Shown here: positions 1 to 8,804 of the stretch, one piece after another
Layout: every line of letters starts with the position of its first letter
Position numbering within the stretch: position 1 is the stretch's first letter
Assembly (NCBI RefSeq): GCF_026711005.1
Contig: NZ_JAPPVJ010000008.1
Span: 62,001-126,000 of the forward strand
Direction of reading: 5' to 3'
DNA length: 64,000 bases
DNA from: Sphingobacterium sp. UT-1RO-CII-1
Lineage (GTDB): Bacteria; Bacteroidota; Bacteroidia; Sphingobacteriales; Sphingobacteriaceae
The notes under the pieces: generated by a model
What the model was told of the DNA's origin: nothing
The model's input: the letters and a program-made list of their open reading frames with translations, nothing else
Database searches by the model: none
Made by a program: the position numbers and the translations under genes

Positions 1-1910
1 TTGACTACAGCAAATTCGCCCGAAAGTACACGCCTGTTATATATGTTGCTGGTATAGGGTTCGAAGCATTCGTTATTGCCTAATATTTGTGAGGTAGAGG
101 CTGTAGGCATAGGAGCTAGTAGTAGGGAGTTTCGAACACCGTGTTTTATGACTGCCTTTCGTAAAGTCTCCCAGTCCCAGCGGTTAGAGGGGGAGACGTT
201 CCAAAGATCGAATTGAAATTTACCTTCTGACAAAGGAGAGCCTTGGAAGCTTTCGTATGGACCGTTTTCTTTTGCAAGCTCCATAGAGGTTTCCATAGCC
301 GCAAAATACATGGTTTCAAAAATTTGACTGTTCAATATTCTCGCCTCTTGACTTTCAAAAGGTAAACGTAAGAGTAGGAAAACATCAGCCAAACCCTGAA
401 CACCTAAGCCAATAGGACGGTGTTTTGAATTGGAGTTGTGTGTTTCAGGAATAGGGTAATAGTTAGCGTCTATGACTTTATTAAGATTCTTTGTTACAAT
501 TTTTGTGACTTCATAAAGCTTTTGAAAATCAAATTGTTGATCCGAAACATAGTGTGGTAGTGCTAGCGATGCAAGGTTGCATACGGCCACTTCATTAGAG
601 CTGGTATATTCCATAATCTCGGTGCAGAGATTAGAACTGCGGATTACCCCTATGTTTTTTTGATTAGACTTTTCATTGACAGCGTCTTTGTAGCACATAT
701 AGGGAGTGCCGGTTTCAATTTGAGCTTCCAGTATAGCATTCCATAATTCTCTTGCTTTTATTTGTTTGCGGTAGCTACCATCTGCCTCATATTTTTCATA
801 AAGCTTGTTGAAATTATCCCCATATGTGTCGTATAGCCCAATGGCTTCATTGGGATCAAATAGCGACCATAGTGCATTTTCTTCGACGCGCTTCATGAAG
901 AGGTCAGGAATCCAGAGAGCAGGGAAGAGATCGCGTGCTCGCATTTCTTCTTTACCGTGGTTTTTTCGGAGATCAAGAAAGTCAAATATATCAGCATGCC
1001 AAGGTTCTAAATATACAGCGATAGCTCCTTTACGTTTACCACCTCCTTGATCAACATAACGTGCAGTGTCGTTAAAGACGCGGAGCATAGGAATAATACC
1101 GTTGGAAATACCGCCGGTTCCTTTTATATAACTGCCCGTCGCTCTAACATTATGAATGCTTAAACCTATGCCGCCCGCTGACTGTGAAATTAAAGCACAA
1201 CGTTTTAAAGTGTCAAAAATACCGGGGATGCTGTCTTCAACCATGCTTAAAAGAAAGCAGGAGGACATTTGAGGCTTCGGGGTGCCCGCATTAAATAAGG
1301 TGGGCGTTGCGTGTATAAACCACTTCTCACTCATGAGGTTATAGGTTTCAATGGCTGCTTGAATGTCTTCTTTATGAATGCCTAATGCAACACGCATAAA
1401 AAGGTGTTGAGGACGCTCGGTTATTTTACCATCTGTGCGGAGTAAATAAGAGCGTTCTAATGTTTTAAAACCAAAATAATCAAAACTATAATCGCGATCG
1501 TAAATGATACTACTGTTGATCTGATCGGCATTTTCTAGAATAATGTCGTAAATCTCTTTAGAGATTAATGGTGCATCGGTATGACTGACGGGGTCTGTGT
1601 ATTGGTAAAGTAATTTAGCTGTTTCGGAAAATGATTTCAATGTGTTTTTATGGAGGTTGCTTACCGCAATACGGGCTGCAAGAACTGCAAAATCTGGATG
1701 AACAGTAGTGTAGGCAGCTGCGGTTTCAGCAGCAAGGTTGTCTAGCTCTGTGGTCGTGACATTATTATATATGCCTTGCACTACTTTTTTTGCAATTTCT
1801 ATGACGTCATTTTCGGTAACAGAAAGTCCGTATACTAATTTATGAATCCGGGCTGTGATTTTATCAAAATGTACGGCTTCTTGTTTGCCGTTTCTTTTTA
1901 TTACAAACAT
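1..1910 (-). CDS. nrdA: Ribonucleoside-diphosphate reductase class Ia, large subunit (3' end outside window)
   Basis: NrdA reduces ribonucleoside diphosphates to deoxyribonucleotides for DNA synthesis, with NrdB supplying the radical. The reading frame is open from the ATG at 1910 to the window edge, about 636 codons, so the C-terminus is missing. The N-terminus (MFVIKRNGKQEAV) looks like an ATP-cone allosteric domain. The barrel shows the redox-cysteine segment PQMSSCFLL, the SAGGIGLS loop, and the thiyl-radical cysteine with its partner residues in NLCTEI. The MPTASTSQI phosphate-binding loop lies near the cut. The gene follows nrdB by 55 bases on the same strand, so the two are probably co-transcribed. 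Family assignment is secure. Confidence 0.97.
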   Translation of the reverse strand, partial: MFVIKRNGKQEAVHFDKITARIHKLVYGLSVTENDVIEIAKKVVQGIYNNVTTTELDNLAAETAAAYTTVHPDFAVLAARIAVSNLHKNTLKSFSETAKLLYQYTDPVSHTDAPLISKEIYDIILENADQINSSIIYDRDYSFDYFGFKTLERSYLLRTDGKITERPQHLFMRVALGIHKEDIQAAIETYNLMSEKWFIHATPTLFNAGTPKPQMSSCFLLSMVEDSIPGIFDTLKRCALISQSAGGIGLSIHNVRATGSYIKGTGGISNGIIPMLRVFNDTARYVDQGGGKRKGAIAVYLEPWHADIFDFLDLRKNHGKEEMRARDLFPALWIPDLFMKRVEENALWSLFDPNEAIGLYDTYGDNFNKLYEKYEADGSYRKQIKARELWNAILEAQIETGTPYMCYKDAVNEKSNQKNIGVIRSSNLCTEIMEYTSSNEVAVCNLASLALPHYVSDQQFDFQKLYEVTKIVTKNLNKVIDANYYPIPETHNSNSKHRPIGLGVQGLADVFLLLRLPFESQEARILNSQIFETMYFAAMETSMELAKENGPYESFQGSPLSEGKFQFDLWNVSPSNRWDWETLRKAVIKHGVRNSLLLAPMPTASTSQILGNNECFEPYTSNIYNRRVLSGEFAVV

Positions 1911-1965
1911 TGAATTTCTTTAAAAAGTTGAAAAATTAGATTTTTTTATTTCATTATATGCTGTA

Positions 1966-2937
1966 TTAAAAGTCTTCATCCAACGAAAAGTTCGTGTTGC
2001 TTTTTGTTTTTTGACTGACACCGGTCTTTTGATATTCTCCTACACGACGTTCGAAGAAGTTGGTTTTTCCTTGTAATGAAATAAGCTCCATAAAATCAAA
2101 AGGATTGGTGGTATTCCAAATTTTTGTATAGCCTAGTGCTACTAAAAGACGATCGGCAACAAACTCGATATATTGGCACATGAGGTCGGCATTCATTCCG
2201 ATAAGACGGACAGGCAGAGCATCTGTTACAAATTCCTTTTCAATAGTTACAGCATCCGTAATGATTTGTTTGACAGTATTCTCTGATAGTTTGTTTTTCA
2301 TGTGATTTGTATATAATAAACAGGCAAAATCACAATGTAGACCTTCGTCACGGCTGATAAGCTCATTAGAAAAAGTTAATCCAGGCATTAGTCCGCGCTT
2401 TTTTAACCAAAAAATAGAACAGAAACTCCCGGAAAAGAAAATCCCCTCTATAGCAGCAAATGCAATTAATCTTTCGGCAAAATTGTCGCTCTCTATCCAG
2501 CGAAGAGCCCAGTCAGCTTTTTTAGCTACGCAGGGAATGGTTTCAATAGCGCGCAACAAGTAATCCTTTTCTATTGGGTCTTTCACATAAGTATCGATAA
2601 GCAGGGAGTACATTTCGGAGTGTATGTTTTCTATCATGATCTGGAAACCATAGAAACAGCGGGCTTCGGGATATTGTACTTCTTGTATAAAATTGATAGC
2701 TAGGTTTTCGTTGACAATACCATCACTCGCTGCAAAAAAAGCTAGTACGTGGGTTATAAAATAACGTTCGTCTTTGTTTAATTTGTTTTGCCAGTCGTGC
2801 ATGTCCTGCGATAGATCTACTTCTTCGGCAGTCCAGAAGCTGGCTTCTGCTTTTTTGTAAAACTCCCAGATGTCATTGTGCTGAATAGGAAAAATGACAA
2901 AACGGTCTTTATTATCTTGTAAAATGGGTTCAATCAT
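1966..2937 (-). CDS. nrdB: Ribonucleoside-diphosphate reductase class Ia, small subunit
   Basis: NrdB (323 residues) holds the di-iron site and tyrosyl radical that start catalysis in NrdA. Predicted iron ligands are Asp41 (in WTAEEVD), Glu103 and His106, and the radical tyrosine is Tyr110, all in the segment ENIHSEMY. The C-terminal tail ends in SLDEDF, the acidic, phenylalanine-ended peptide type that docks on the large subunit. The segments FWTAEEVDLSQD and ARCFYGFQI match animal R2 proteins more closely than E. coli NrdB, the eukaryote-like clade expected in Bacteroidota. It lies directly upstream of nrdA and 112 bases downstream of pepA. I saw no clear promoter in that gap. Confidence 0.97.
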   Translation of the reverse strand: MIEPILQDNKDRFVIFPIQHNDIWEFYKKAEASFWTAEEVDLSQDMHDWQNKLNKDERYFITHVLAFFAASDGIVNENLAINFIQEVQYPEARCFYGFQIMIENIHSEMYSLLIDTYVKDPIEKDYLLRAIETIPCVAKKADWALRWIESDNFAERLIAFAAIEGIFFSGSFCSIFWLKKRGLMPGLTFSNELISRDEGLHCDFACLLYTNHMKNKLSENTVKQIITDAVTIEKEFVTDALPVRLIGMNADLMCQYIEFVADRLLVALGYTKIWNTTNPFDFMELISLQGKTNFFERRVGEYQKTGVSQKTKSNTNFSLDEDF

Positions 2938-3049
2938 TTTTATGTTTTTTTATTATGAATAACTAATGTGCTGTTGGCCTCGGGCTGTCGCTTACATTTT
3001 TTATATGAGTTGCTTACTTTTATGTATCGTATGAACTTTGTCGGGATTT

Positions 3050-4498
3050 TTACAACCCCTGTAAATCTGTTTTTGTTTTAATATATTGATAGAGTAAACG
3101 GATGGGGACAGCAGTGGGACCCTTTTGTCTATAGGATGTACGCTTTTTAATGAAGGCAGCTCCTGCAATATCGAGATGTACCCAAGGGTAATCCGTGAAA
3201 TGTTCTAAAAATAGAGAAGAAGTACTTACACCTCCGACAGGACCACCAATATTTGATAAGTCGGCAATATTTGACTTTAGTAATGTTTTGTATTCAGGCC
3301 ATAATGGAAATTGAAGAAGCCTTTCATAAACTTGATCGCCATGATCTTTTAGTTCGTTTATTGTTTTTTGATCATTGCCGGATACGGCTAGCCCATATGG
3401 GCCGGTAATGGCAGCGGATGCACCTGTTAAGGTGGCTATGTCAATAACTAATTCGGGAGCAAATCGAGCGGCATACGTTAATGCATCAGCTAGTACGAGG
3501 CGACCTTCGGCGTCTGTGTTTTGAACTTCTACCGTTGTTCCGTTCATCATTTTGATTATATCATCCGCTACTAATGCATTTGATGATATTTTATTGTCGG
3601 TGGCAGGGACAAGACCAATGATGTGATAAGGAAGTTTGTTTCCTGAAATGGCGGCTATTGTTCCTAAAACGGCTGCACCACCTGCCATATCACATTTCAT
3701 GGATAACATATTGCCATTTATTTTTAAAGAATAACCTCCGGTATCATACATGATACCTTTGCCTACCAATACCAGTGGTTTTTTATTAATGGCATTATCA
3801 GGTTTGTAATGGAAAATGTTGAAAGTAGGAGGAGTTTCGGAACCTTTATTAACAGCAAGTAAACCACCCATTTTTAATTTTTCAATCTGGGATTTATGAA
3901 GGATTTCAGTTTGAAAGCCGAAGTGTTTCCCAGCTTCTTTACATAGCAGGGAAAAGCGTAAGGAGTCTAGGTAATTAACAGGTTCGTTGACCAAAGATTT
4001 AGCCCATGAAATAGCCTCGGCAAGAATGTTGAGTTCGAGCAGTTTATTTGTAGAGAAGGATTGCTGTGGAATGTAGATGGTGGTTGGTGATTTTGTTTTG
4101 TCGGTTTGATACTTATCAAAATCATAGCTACTCAATAGTAAACCCTCTAGAAAAGCATAACGTTCTGTTTCGGTAAGCTGATGTAATCCACGCAATTTGG
4201 CTGCGTGGATATTTAGTCGTTGAATTGAATAGTAGAGTGAAGCGCCTGCTGAACGTAGCGCTTCAAGGTCTCTGTTTGGGGTGATGACGAGAAAGTTTTT
4301 ATGATCTCCGAGAAAGTTAATAACTTCCGTTTTGCTCTTTAAAAAGCTTTCGTGTATGGTTTCAGTAAGTGCTTTTTTAAGCGCATACTGTTTGGTCTGA
4401 TCGGTAGCTGTAATGATTAAAATATTATCCGTAACAGTTGGTATGTCGCTTTTTTTGGCGTAAGATGTAAAGTGTATGTTTAAGTAGTTATTTTGCAT
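3050..4498 (-). CDS. pepA: M17 leucyl aminopeptidase
   Basis: This 482-residue protein is a cytosolic di-metal aminopeptidase that removes N-terminal residues from peptides. The C-terminal catalytic domain carries the M17 signature NTDAEGRL at 327-334. The other metal and active-site residues are Lys247 and Asp252 in VGKGIMYDTGG, and Asp270 in MKCDMAGG. Residues 1 to about 160 form the usual poorly conserved N-terminal domain, and the length is normal. The start overlaps the end of the peroxiredoxin gene by 11 bases, so it is the last gene of the sodB operon. Peptide turnover after oxidative damage would fit that position, but this is inference. Confidence 0.95.
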   Translation of the reverse strand: MQNNYLNIHFTSYAKKSDIPTVTDNILIITATDQTKQYALKKALTETIHESFLKSKTEVINFLGDHKNFLVITPNRDLEALRSAGASLYYSIQRLNIHAAKLRGLHQLTETERYAFLEGLLLSSYDFDKYQTDKTKSPTTIYIPQQSFSTNKLLELNILAEAISWAKSLVNEPVNYLDSLRFSLLCKEAGKHFGFQTEILHKSQIEKLKMGGLLAVNKGSETPPTFNIFHYKPDNAINKKPLVLVGKGIMYDTGGYSLKINGNMLSMKCDMAGGAAVLGTIAAISGNKLPYHIIGLVPATDNKISSNALVADDIIKMMNGTTVEVQNTDAEGRLVLADALTYAARFAPELVIDIATLTGASAAITGPYGLAVSGNDQKTINELKDHGDQVYERLLQFPLWPEYKTLLKSNIADLSNIGGPVGGVSTSSLFLEHFTDYPWVHLDIAGAAFIKKRTSYRQKGPTAVPIRLLYQYIKTKTDLQGL

Positions 4499-5114
4499 TT
4501 TGTTGTTTTAATAGTGCTGTAACTGTTTGTTGTCCAGGTGTCCAGCCGCAACCTGTAAGTTCTTCAGTTTGTAATGCATCTAGGACACGGAGTACTTCTT
4601 TGACATTCCGACCTACATTCATTGGGTTGACACTTACCCATTGGATTGTTCTGTTAGGATCAATAATGAAAGTTGCTCGATAGGCTACTTTTTCATCTGC
4701 GTCGAGGATGCCCATTTGTTCAGCTAAAGACTTTGACGTATCGGCAAGCATAGGAATAGAGATATTTGACAAGTCTGGATGATTTTGTCTCCAACTTAAG
4801 TGGACAAACTCTGTATCGGTAGATGCGCCGATTAAGAGGGCATTGCGTTCTAAAAATGCTGTGTTATTATTGTTGAAATCGATAATTTCGGTAGGACAAA
4901 CGAATGTAAAGTCTTTTGGCCACCAAAAGAGAACAGTCCATTTTCCTTGTTCTGAAGCGTAGTTCTGGTTGATATCGGTAATTTCAATTCCGTTTTCGGA
5001 ACTAATGACAGCCTTTTTTGTAAAATTAGGGAGTTTATCTCCGATCGTTAATATTCCTTTTTGTATTAACTGCACCTGTTGGTCGTTTATTAATTTTTTT
5101 ACTGAATTACACAT
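4488..5114 (-). CDS. Peroxiredoxin of the AhpC/Prx1 type
   Basis: This 208-residue thioredoxin-fold peroxidase reduces hydrogen peroxide and organic hydroperoxides. The peroxidatic cysteine is Cys73 in FTFVCPTEI. A second cysteine, Cys189 in TGCGWTPGQ near the C-terminus, is the likely resolving residue of a typical 2-Cys enzyme. The gene lies 8 bases after the TPR-like gene and overlaps pepA, within the sodB operon, which suits a joint superoxide and peroxide defence unit. The electron donor is not evident: no ahpF or ahpD is nearby. I do not assign ahpC because other Prx groups share these motifs. Confidence 0.9.
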   Translation of the reverse strand: MCNSVKKLINDQQVQLIQKGILTIGDKLPNFTKKAVISSENGIEITDINQNYASEQGKWTVLFWWPKDFTFVCPTEIIDFNNNNTAFLERNALLIGASTDTEFVHLSWRQNHPDLSNISIPMLADTSKSLAEQMGILDADEKVAYRATFIIDPNRTIQWVSVNPMNVGRNVKEVLRVLDALQTEELTGCGWTPGQQTVTALLKQQNAK

Positions 5115-5122
5115 GGTTTTAT

Positions 5123-5584
5123 CTATTTATAATAGAAGTTGTTTTCTATTAATTGTTCTTTAATTGTTTTGAAAAACTGTTCCTGTTGGATATTTCCACT
5201 GTTTATTCGTTCTGCAAGTTCTACATAGTGCAATGAAGCCCTTCTTAATTCTGTTTGTATTTCGTTAATGTCGAGGCTTTTATTACTTGCTAAATGGAGC
5301 AGGTAATAAATGTTGCGTTTTGAAAGGTTTTCGGCCTCAGTTATATTACCCAACTCCTCGTAAGTATTAGCTAGATTATTGCAGGAAATGATATATACTT
5401 GCATGAATGGAATATTTAATCGTTTACAATCTAACAGATGATTGTTTAGAATTTCTGCTCTGTACAGCGCTTTTTTGTATAGTGATAAAGCTTTTTCGAA
5501 ATTTCCATTAGTAAAAAAAGTATTAGCAGACGTAGTGAGCGTTTGCCAGTATCTTTCTTCATGATTCATACAGATATCATTCAT
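5123..5584 (-). CDS. Small TPR-like protein of unknown function
   Basis: This 153-residue soluble protein appears all-helical. Residues around 15-45 (SANTFFTNGNFEKALSLYKK) read as a classical TPR repeat. A second TPR-like segment lies around 68-90 (NNLANTYEELGNITEAENL). It has no signal peptide, membrane segment or catalytic motif. It starts 2 bases after sodB and ends 8 bases before the peroxiredoxin gene, so it is probably translated with both. TPR folds usually bind proteins, so a chaperone or scaffold role for its neighbours is possible but unproven. A second in-frame ATG lies five codons downstream. Confidence 0.8.
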   Translation of the reverse strand: MNDICMNHEERYWQTLTTSANTFFTNGNFEKALSLYKKALYRAEILNNHLLDCKRLNIPFMQVYIISCNNLANTYEELGNITEAENLSKRNIYYLLHLASNKSLDINEIQTELRRASLHYVELAERINSGNIQQEQFFKTIKEQLIENNFYYK

Positions 5585-5586
5585 TT

Positions 5587-6183
5587 TTAAATTAAATTAT
5601 CATTAGCAAAGTCCCAGTTAACAATTTCCCAATAATTTTCAACGAATTTTGGGCGAGCGTTACGGTAGTCGATGTAATAGGCATGCTCCCAAACGTCTAG
5701 CGTTAAAATAGGTTTTTTGTTTTCTGTGATAGGTGTGTGCGCATCTTTCATAGGGATGATTTCCAGCATGCCTTGGTCGTTTTGAGCAAGCCAAGCCCAG
5801 CCCGCTCCAAAGAGTTTAGTTGCTGTTTCTGAAAATTTAGTTTTGAAAGTATCAAAGCTGCCAAAGTCACGAATGATCAATTCTTTGATTTTCCCATGGG
5901 GCTGTTTTCCACCATCGGGAGAAAGACAATGCCAGAAAAAGCTGTGATTCCAATGCTGGGCAGCATTGTTGAATAATGCTACATCATTATTCTTAAAAGA
6001 TTTTTGGATTATTTCTTCTATAGAAGCCTCAGTAAGAGCTGTGTCTTTTACTAATTGGGTGAGGTTGTTAACATAAGTTGCGTGATGTTTGCCATAATGA
6101 TAATCAAATGTTTCTTCTGTAATTAGGGGTGTTAATGCGTTTTTGTTGTAAGGAAGTTCTGGAAGTTGTTGTGTTATTTTCAT
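5587..6183 (-). CDS. sodB: Superoxide dismutase, Fe type
   Basis: This 198-residue cytosolic enzyme dismutates superoxide to hydrogen peroxide and oxygen. Predicted metal ligands are His29, His80, Asp163 and His167 (in LDVWEHAYY). The outer-sphere glutamine is Gln76 in AAQHWNH, its position in iron SODs, and the MnSOD glutamine of the NQDNP motif is absent (KDAHTP instead). I therefore call it iron-dependent, though cambialistic activity cannot be excluded. The start codon overlaps the stop of a 56-residue ORF (ATGA), and the TPR-like gene follows after 2 bases. A second, Mn-type SOD lies at 25717-26343. Confidence 0.95.
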   Translation of the reverse strand: MKITQQLPELPYNKNALTPLITEETFDYHYGKHHATYVNNLTQLVKDTALTEASIEEIIQKSFKNNDVALFNNAAQHWNHSFFWHCLSPDGGKQPHGKIKELIIRDFGSFDTFKTKFSETATKLFGAGWAWLAQNDQGMLEIIPMKDAHTPITENKKPILTLDVWEHAYYIDYRNARPKFVENYWEIVNWDFANDNLI

Positions 6184-6350
6184 GCTTTTTTTGTTTTTAG
6201 TTTTAAGATTTTAATTGCTCGTTTAAGTTGATTGATGTGGGCCATTTCTTGTGTGGCTTTCCGCATGTTAACATGCAGTAACTTATCATCTCTAATGTGT
6301 CTTTCTAAATGTTTTTTGTTTTCTTCTAATAATTCGATCACATAGTCCAT
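6180..6350 (-). CDS. 56-residue helical protein upstream of sodB
   Basis: A short ORF opens with ATG at 6350 and ends with TGA at 6180-6182, overlapping the sodB start in an ATGA arrangement typical of translational coupling. The product is basic and looks helical and possibly coiled-coil (MDYVIELLEENKKHLERH at the N-terminus, KLKTKKA at the C-terminus). It has no cysteines, signal peptide or recognised domain. A -7 motif TACCTTTG lies 24 bases upstream. The overlap, codon use and promoter position support a real gene. It may regulate sodB translation or act as a small partner protein; neither is shown. Confidence 0.65.
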   Translation of the reverse strand: MDYVIELLEENKKHLERHIRDDKLLHVNMRKATQEMAHINQLKRAIKILKLKTKKA

Positions 6351-6373
6351 TGTTTAATATCATTGTTTTACAA

Positions 6374-6381
6374 CAAAGGTA
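6374..6381 (-). promoter_or_regulatory. -7 element of the sodB operon promoter
   Basis: On the minus strand this reads TACCTTTG, an exact match to the Bacteroidota -7 consensus TAnnTTTG, 24 bases before the 56-residue ORF. The -33 region 19 bases upstream is only TTT, so the promoter is weak at -33. A 14-base AT palindrome (6389-6402) lies between the two elements. Confidence 0.6.
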
Positions 6382-6407
6382 TTAAAAGTTTATTATAATA
6401 AAACTAT

Positions 6408-6429
6408 AAAGTTAGAATATTCTAACTTT
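6408..6429. promoter_or_regulatory. 22-base perfect palindrome upstream of the sodB operon
   Basis: The core GTTAGAATATTCTAAC (6411-6426) is a perfect palindrome extended by AAA and TTT on its sides. It lies about 30 bases upstream of the -7 element, where an activator or upstream operator would bind. A closely related dyad sits inside the promoter of the DUF1111 operon (16616-16631), which suggests one shared regulator. Which regulator is unknown. Confidence 0.6.
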
Positions 6430-6719
6430 TGAAATTGAGATAACATTTTTGGGCAAGAAGAACCTTAAATAACGGGAGGAGAGTTTGGGGTTTTTTAGGG
6501 GTTGATGTTTAGAAAAAATGGGGAAGAAGTGGAATAAAAAGTACTCAGAAACTATGTGATGCTGTTCTATATGCTTTTTAACATGATGAGGTATTTTGTT
6601 AGTTTTGTATCTAACCTAGGGGGAAGGAGGCTATAGATAAATGGCTTTCAGCCCGATTGGTGGATGCCTTTTTCATCTTCCAAGCATTTTTTTAGCAAGC
6701 TTAGCATGTGTGGAAAATG

Positions 6720-6749
6720 AAAAAGCCCTCACTTTCGTGAAGGCTTTTC
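6720..6749 (-). terminator. Terminator after tRNA-Pro
   Basis: The inverted repeat AAAAGCC/GGCTTTT, with inner TCAC/GTGA around a TTTC loop, is followed on the minus strand by a T-rich run. It directly follows the tRNA-Pro gene. Confidence 0.75.
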
Positions 6750-6754
6750 ATGTG

Positions 6755-6828
6755 TCGGAATGGCAGGATTCGAACCTGCGACCTCTAGCACCCCATGCTA
6801 GCGCGATACCGGGCTACGCTACATCCCG
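6755..6828 (-). tRNA. tRNA-Pro (GGG anticodon)
   Basis: The minus strand folds as a cloverleaf with acceptor CGGGATG/CATTCCG, anticodon stem CTAGC/GCTAG with loop ATGGGGT, and T-loop GGTTCGAATCC. The anticodon is GGG, decoding proline. CCA is not encoded. A -7-like TATGTTTG lies at 6862-6869, but I see no well-spaced -33 element. Confidence 0.95.
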
Positions 6829-7114
6829 AAAAGATGCATAGTGATGTATACTTTGCATAAGCAAACATAATACTATTTTTTCAAGAATAAAAATTCATGT
6901 GTTTGCAATGTTCTATCAAGTTTAATATGGTTTTATTTAAGTAGCTACCTGTTGTGTTTATAAGGGAATAAGCTTAATTTTAGTGTTTACATTAACGAAA
7001 CCTAATCTAATGCTTTCTGTTGGATAAAATTTGCTAATCATACATAGGGTTGGTGGTAATAACTACAGGTTGTGTATCTAAGGGAAAGTTGACTTTTATT
7101 ATAAAAAAATAGGG

Positions 7115-8659
7115 ATGAAGAAAAGAAAGAATAGCATGTTAGCTTTTATGGCTTGTCTTGTTTTCACAAACTTGTTGAGTGCACAGGAAACAGAGAGGAA
7201 GCCTAATATTATTGTTTTTCTAGTGGATGATATGGGCTGGCAAGATACTTCGGTGCCGTTTGGAGAGGAGAAGACTGTATTGAATAATTTATACCATACT
7301 CCAAATATGGAAAAAATGGCACGTGAAGGGATGAAGTTTACAGAAGCTTATGCTAGTAGTGTATGTTCACCTACGCGGGTCAGTCTGTTGACAGGAATGA
7401 ACGCCGCCCGACATAGAGTGACAAACTGGACACTGCGCAGAGATCAGGCCGTGGATGCGCAGCACGATAAATTGGATTTTCCGAAATGGAATGTAAACGG
7501 CTTGCAGCCTGAGGGAACGCATATACCTTATACGGTGGAAGCAACAACTTTACCTATGCTGTTGAAAGATGCAGGCTATCAAACAATACATGTGGGTAAA
7601 GCGCACTTTGGGGCAATGGATACGCCAGGAGAGGAACCATTAAATTTAGGTTTTGATATTAATATAGCCGGGCATGCTGCAGGTGGCTTGGGAAGCTACT
7701 TAGGAACAGAAAATTTTGGAAATAATGCGGATGGTACCAGAAAGTTACCGTGGGGTATTCCAGGATTGGACGAATATCATGGTACGGATATTTTCGTAAC
7801 AGAAGCGTTAACCCAGAAAGCTATTCAAACCCTAGAAGAAGCAAGTGGTACTGAAAAACCTTTTTTTCTATATATGGCACATTATGCTGTACATATCCCT
7901 TTTAATGCTGATAAGCGTTACTACCAAAAATATATAGATAGAGGCTGTACAGTAGAGGAAGCTCAGTATGCTTCGATGGTAGAGGGAATGGATAAGAGTT
8001 TAGGTGATATTATGAGCTTTTTAGAAAGTAAAGGCATAAAGGACAATACAATTGTTATGTTTTTGTCTGATAATGGAGGCTTCGCTGTCTCTAATAGAGG
8101 ATATGAGGGAACAGAACACGAATGGAATGCGCCATTGAAAAGCGGTAAAGGGTCAGCCTATGAAGGTGGGGTGCGTGTGCCGATGATAGTGAGTTGGCCA
8201 GGTAAAGTGAGAGAATCTACTGTAACGCAAACCCCCGTGTTAATTGAGGATGTTTTTACAACATTGATAGAGGTAGGCAAAGCGGAAAGAGAAAAGGCAA
8301 TACAGGCTGTAGATGGCTGCTCTTTTGTTGACTTGTTGATGGGAGGACGACGTAAAGAGCGAAGAACACCTTTAGTATGGCATTATCCGAATGAATGGGG
8401 AGTGTCGGGACCTGGGATTGGAGCAACAAGTACAATTCGAGATAAGAATTGGAAGCTGATTTATTGGCATGAAAGTGGTAAAAAAGAATTGTATAATATA
8501 GCTAAAGATATAGGGGAAGAAAATGATCTGGCAAATATTGAATCGGGGATAGTGAAAAAGCTATCTAGCAAACTTGGGAAATATTTACGATCGGTAGATG
8601 CGCAAATGCCTGTCTTTAAAGATTCGGGTAGAACCTGTCCTTTTCCGGATGAGGTTTGA
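7115..8659 (+). CDS. Secreted sulfatase (family S1, formylglycine type)
   Basis: This 514-residue protein begins with a signal peptide ending near LLSAQ, then the alkaline-phosphatase-fold start NIIVFLVDDMGW with metal ligands Asp38 and Asp39. The sulfatase signature CSPTR at 84-88 supplies the cysteine that a maturase converts to formylglycine. GKAHFG and the SDNGG segment later in the chain also fit the family. It hydrolyses sulfate esters, probably on polysaccharides, in the periplasm. No SusCD pair, glycosidase or anaerobic maturase lies nearby, so the substrate cannot be inferred. The gene stands alone between tRNA genes and ends at a strong hairpin. Confidence 0.92.
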   Translation: MKKRKNSMLAFMACLVFTNLLSAQETERKPNIIVFLVDDMGWQDTSVPFGEEKTVLNNLYHTPNMEKMAREGMKFTEAYASSVCSPTRVSLLTGMNAARHRVTNWTLRRDQAVDAQHDKLDFPKWNVNGLQPEGTHIPYTVEATTLPMLLKDAGYQTIHVGKAHFGAMDTPGEEPLNLGFDINIAGHAAGGLGSYLGTENFGNNADGTRKLPWGIPGLDEYHGTDIFVTEALTQKAIQTLEEASGTEKPFFLYMAHYAVHIPFNADKRYYQKYIDRGCTVEEAQYASMVEGMDKSLGDIMSFLESKGIKDNTIVMFLSDNGGFAVSNRGYEGTEHEWNAPLKSGKGSAYEGGVRVPMIVSWPGKVRESTVTQTPVLIEDVFTTLIEVGKAEREKAIQAVDGCSFVDLLMGGRRKERRTPLVWHYPNEWGVSGPGIGATSTIRDKNWKLIYWHESGKKELYNIAKDIGEENDLANIESGIVKKLSSKLGKYLRSVDAQMPVFKDSGRTCPFPDEV

Positions 8660-8675
8660 GAAGAGGGGGAAAAGT

Positions 8676-8705
8676 AAAAAGCCGAAGTATATACTTCGGC
8701 TTTTC
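8676..8705. terminator. Bidirectional terminator between sulfatase and tRNA-Leu
   Basis: The near-perfect palindrome AAAAGCCGAAGTATATACTT, continuing to CGGCTTTT, sits 17 bases after the sulfatase stop and just after the minus-strand tRNA-Leu. It has T-runs on both strands. Confidence 0.85.
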
Positions 8706-8714
8706 TTCGATTCG

Positions 8715-8799
8715 TACCTAGGGCGGGAATCGAACCCGCACTCCCTTAACGGGAACAGGATTTTAAGTCCTGCGTGTCTACCAGTTCCACCACCTAGGC
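8715..8799 (-). tRNA. tRNA-Leu (TAA anticodon)
   Basis: This is an 85-base class II tRNA on the minus strand. Acceptor is GCCTAGG/CCTAGGT, anticodon stem CAGGA/TCCTG with loop CTTAAAA (anticodon TAA), followed by a short variable arm and T-loop GGTTCGATTCC. It lies 5 bases after tRNA-Gly, so both probably come from one transcript. Confidence 0.95.
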
Positions 8800-8804
8800 A
8801 ACTG

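Noticed and set aside
6389..6402. 14-base AT palindrome as a PerR box
   Set aside because: It is composed only of A and T in an AT-rich region; chance is likely, and the spacing differs from the known PerR box.
6641..6841. Plus-strand ORF of 66 codons
   Set aside because: It runs across the terminator and the antisense strand of tRNA-Pro, so the frame is a by-product of the tRNA sequence.
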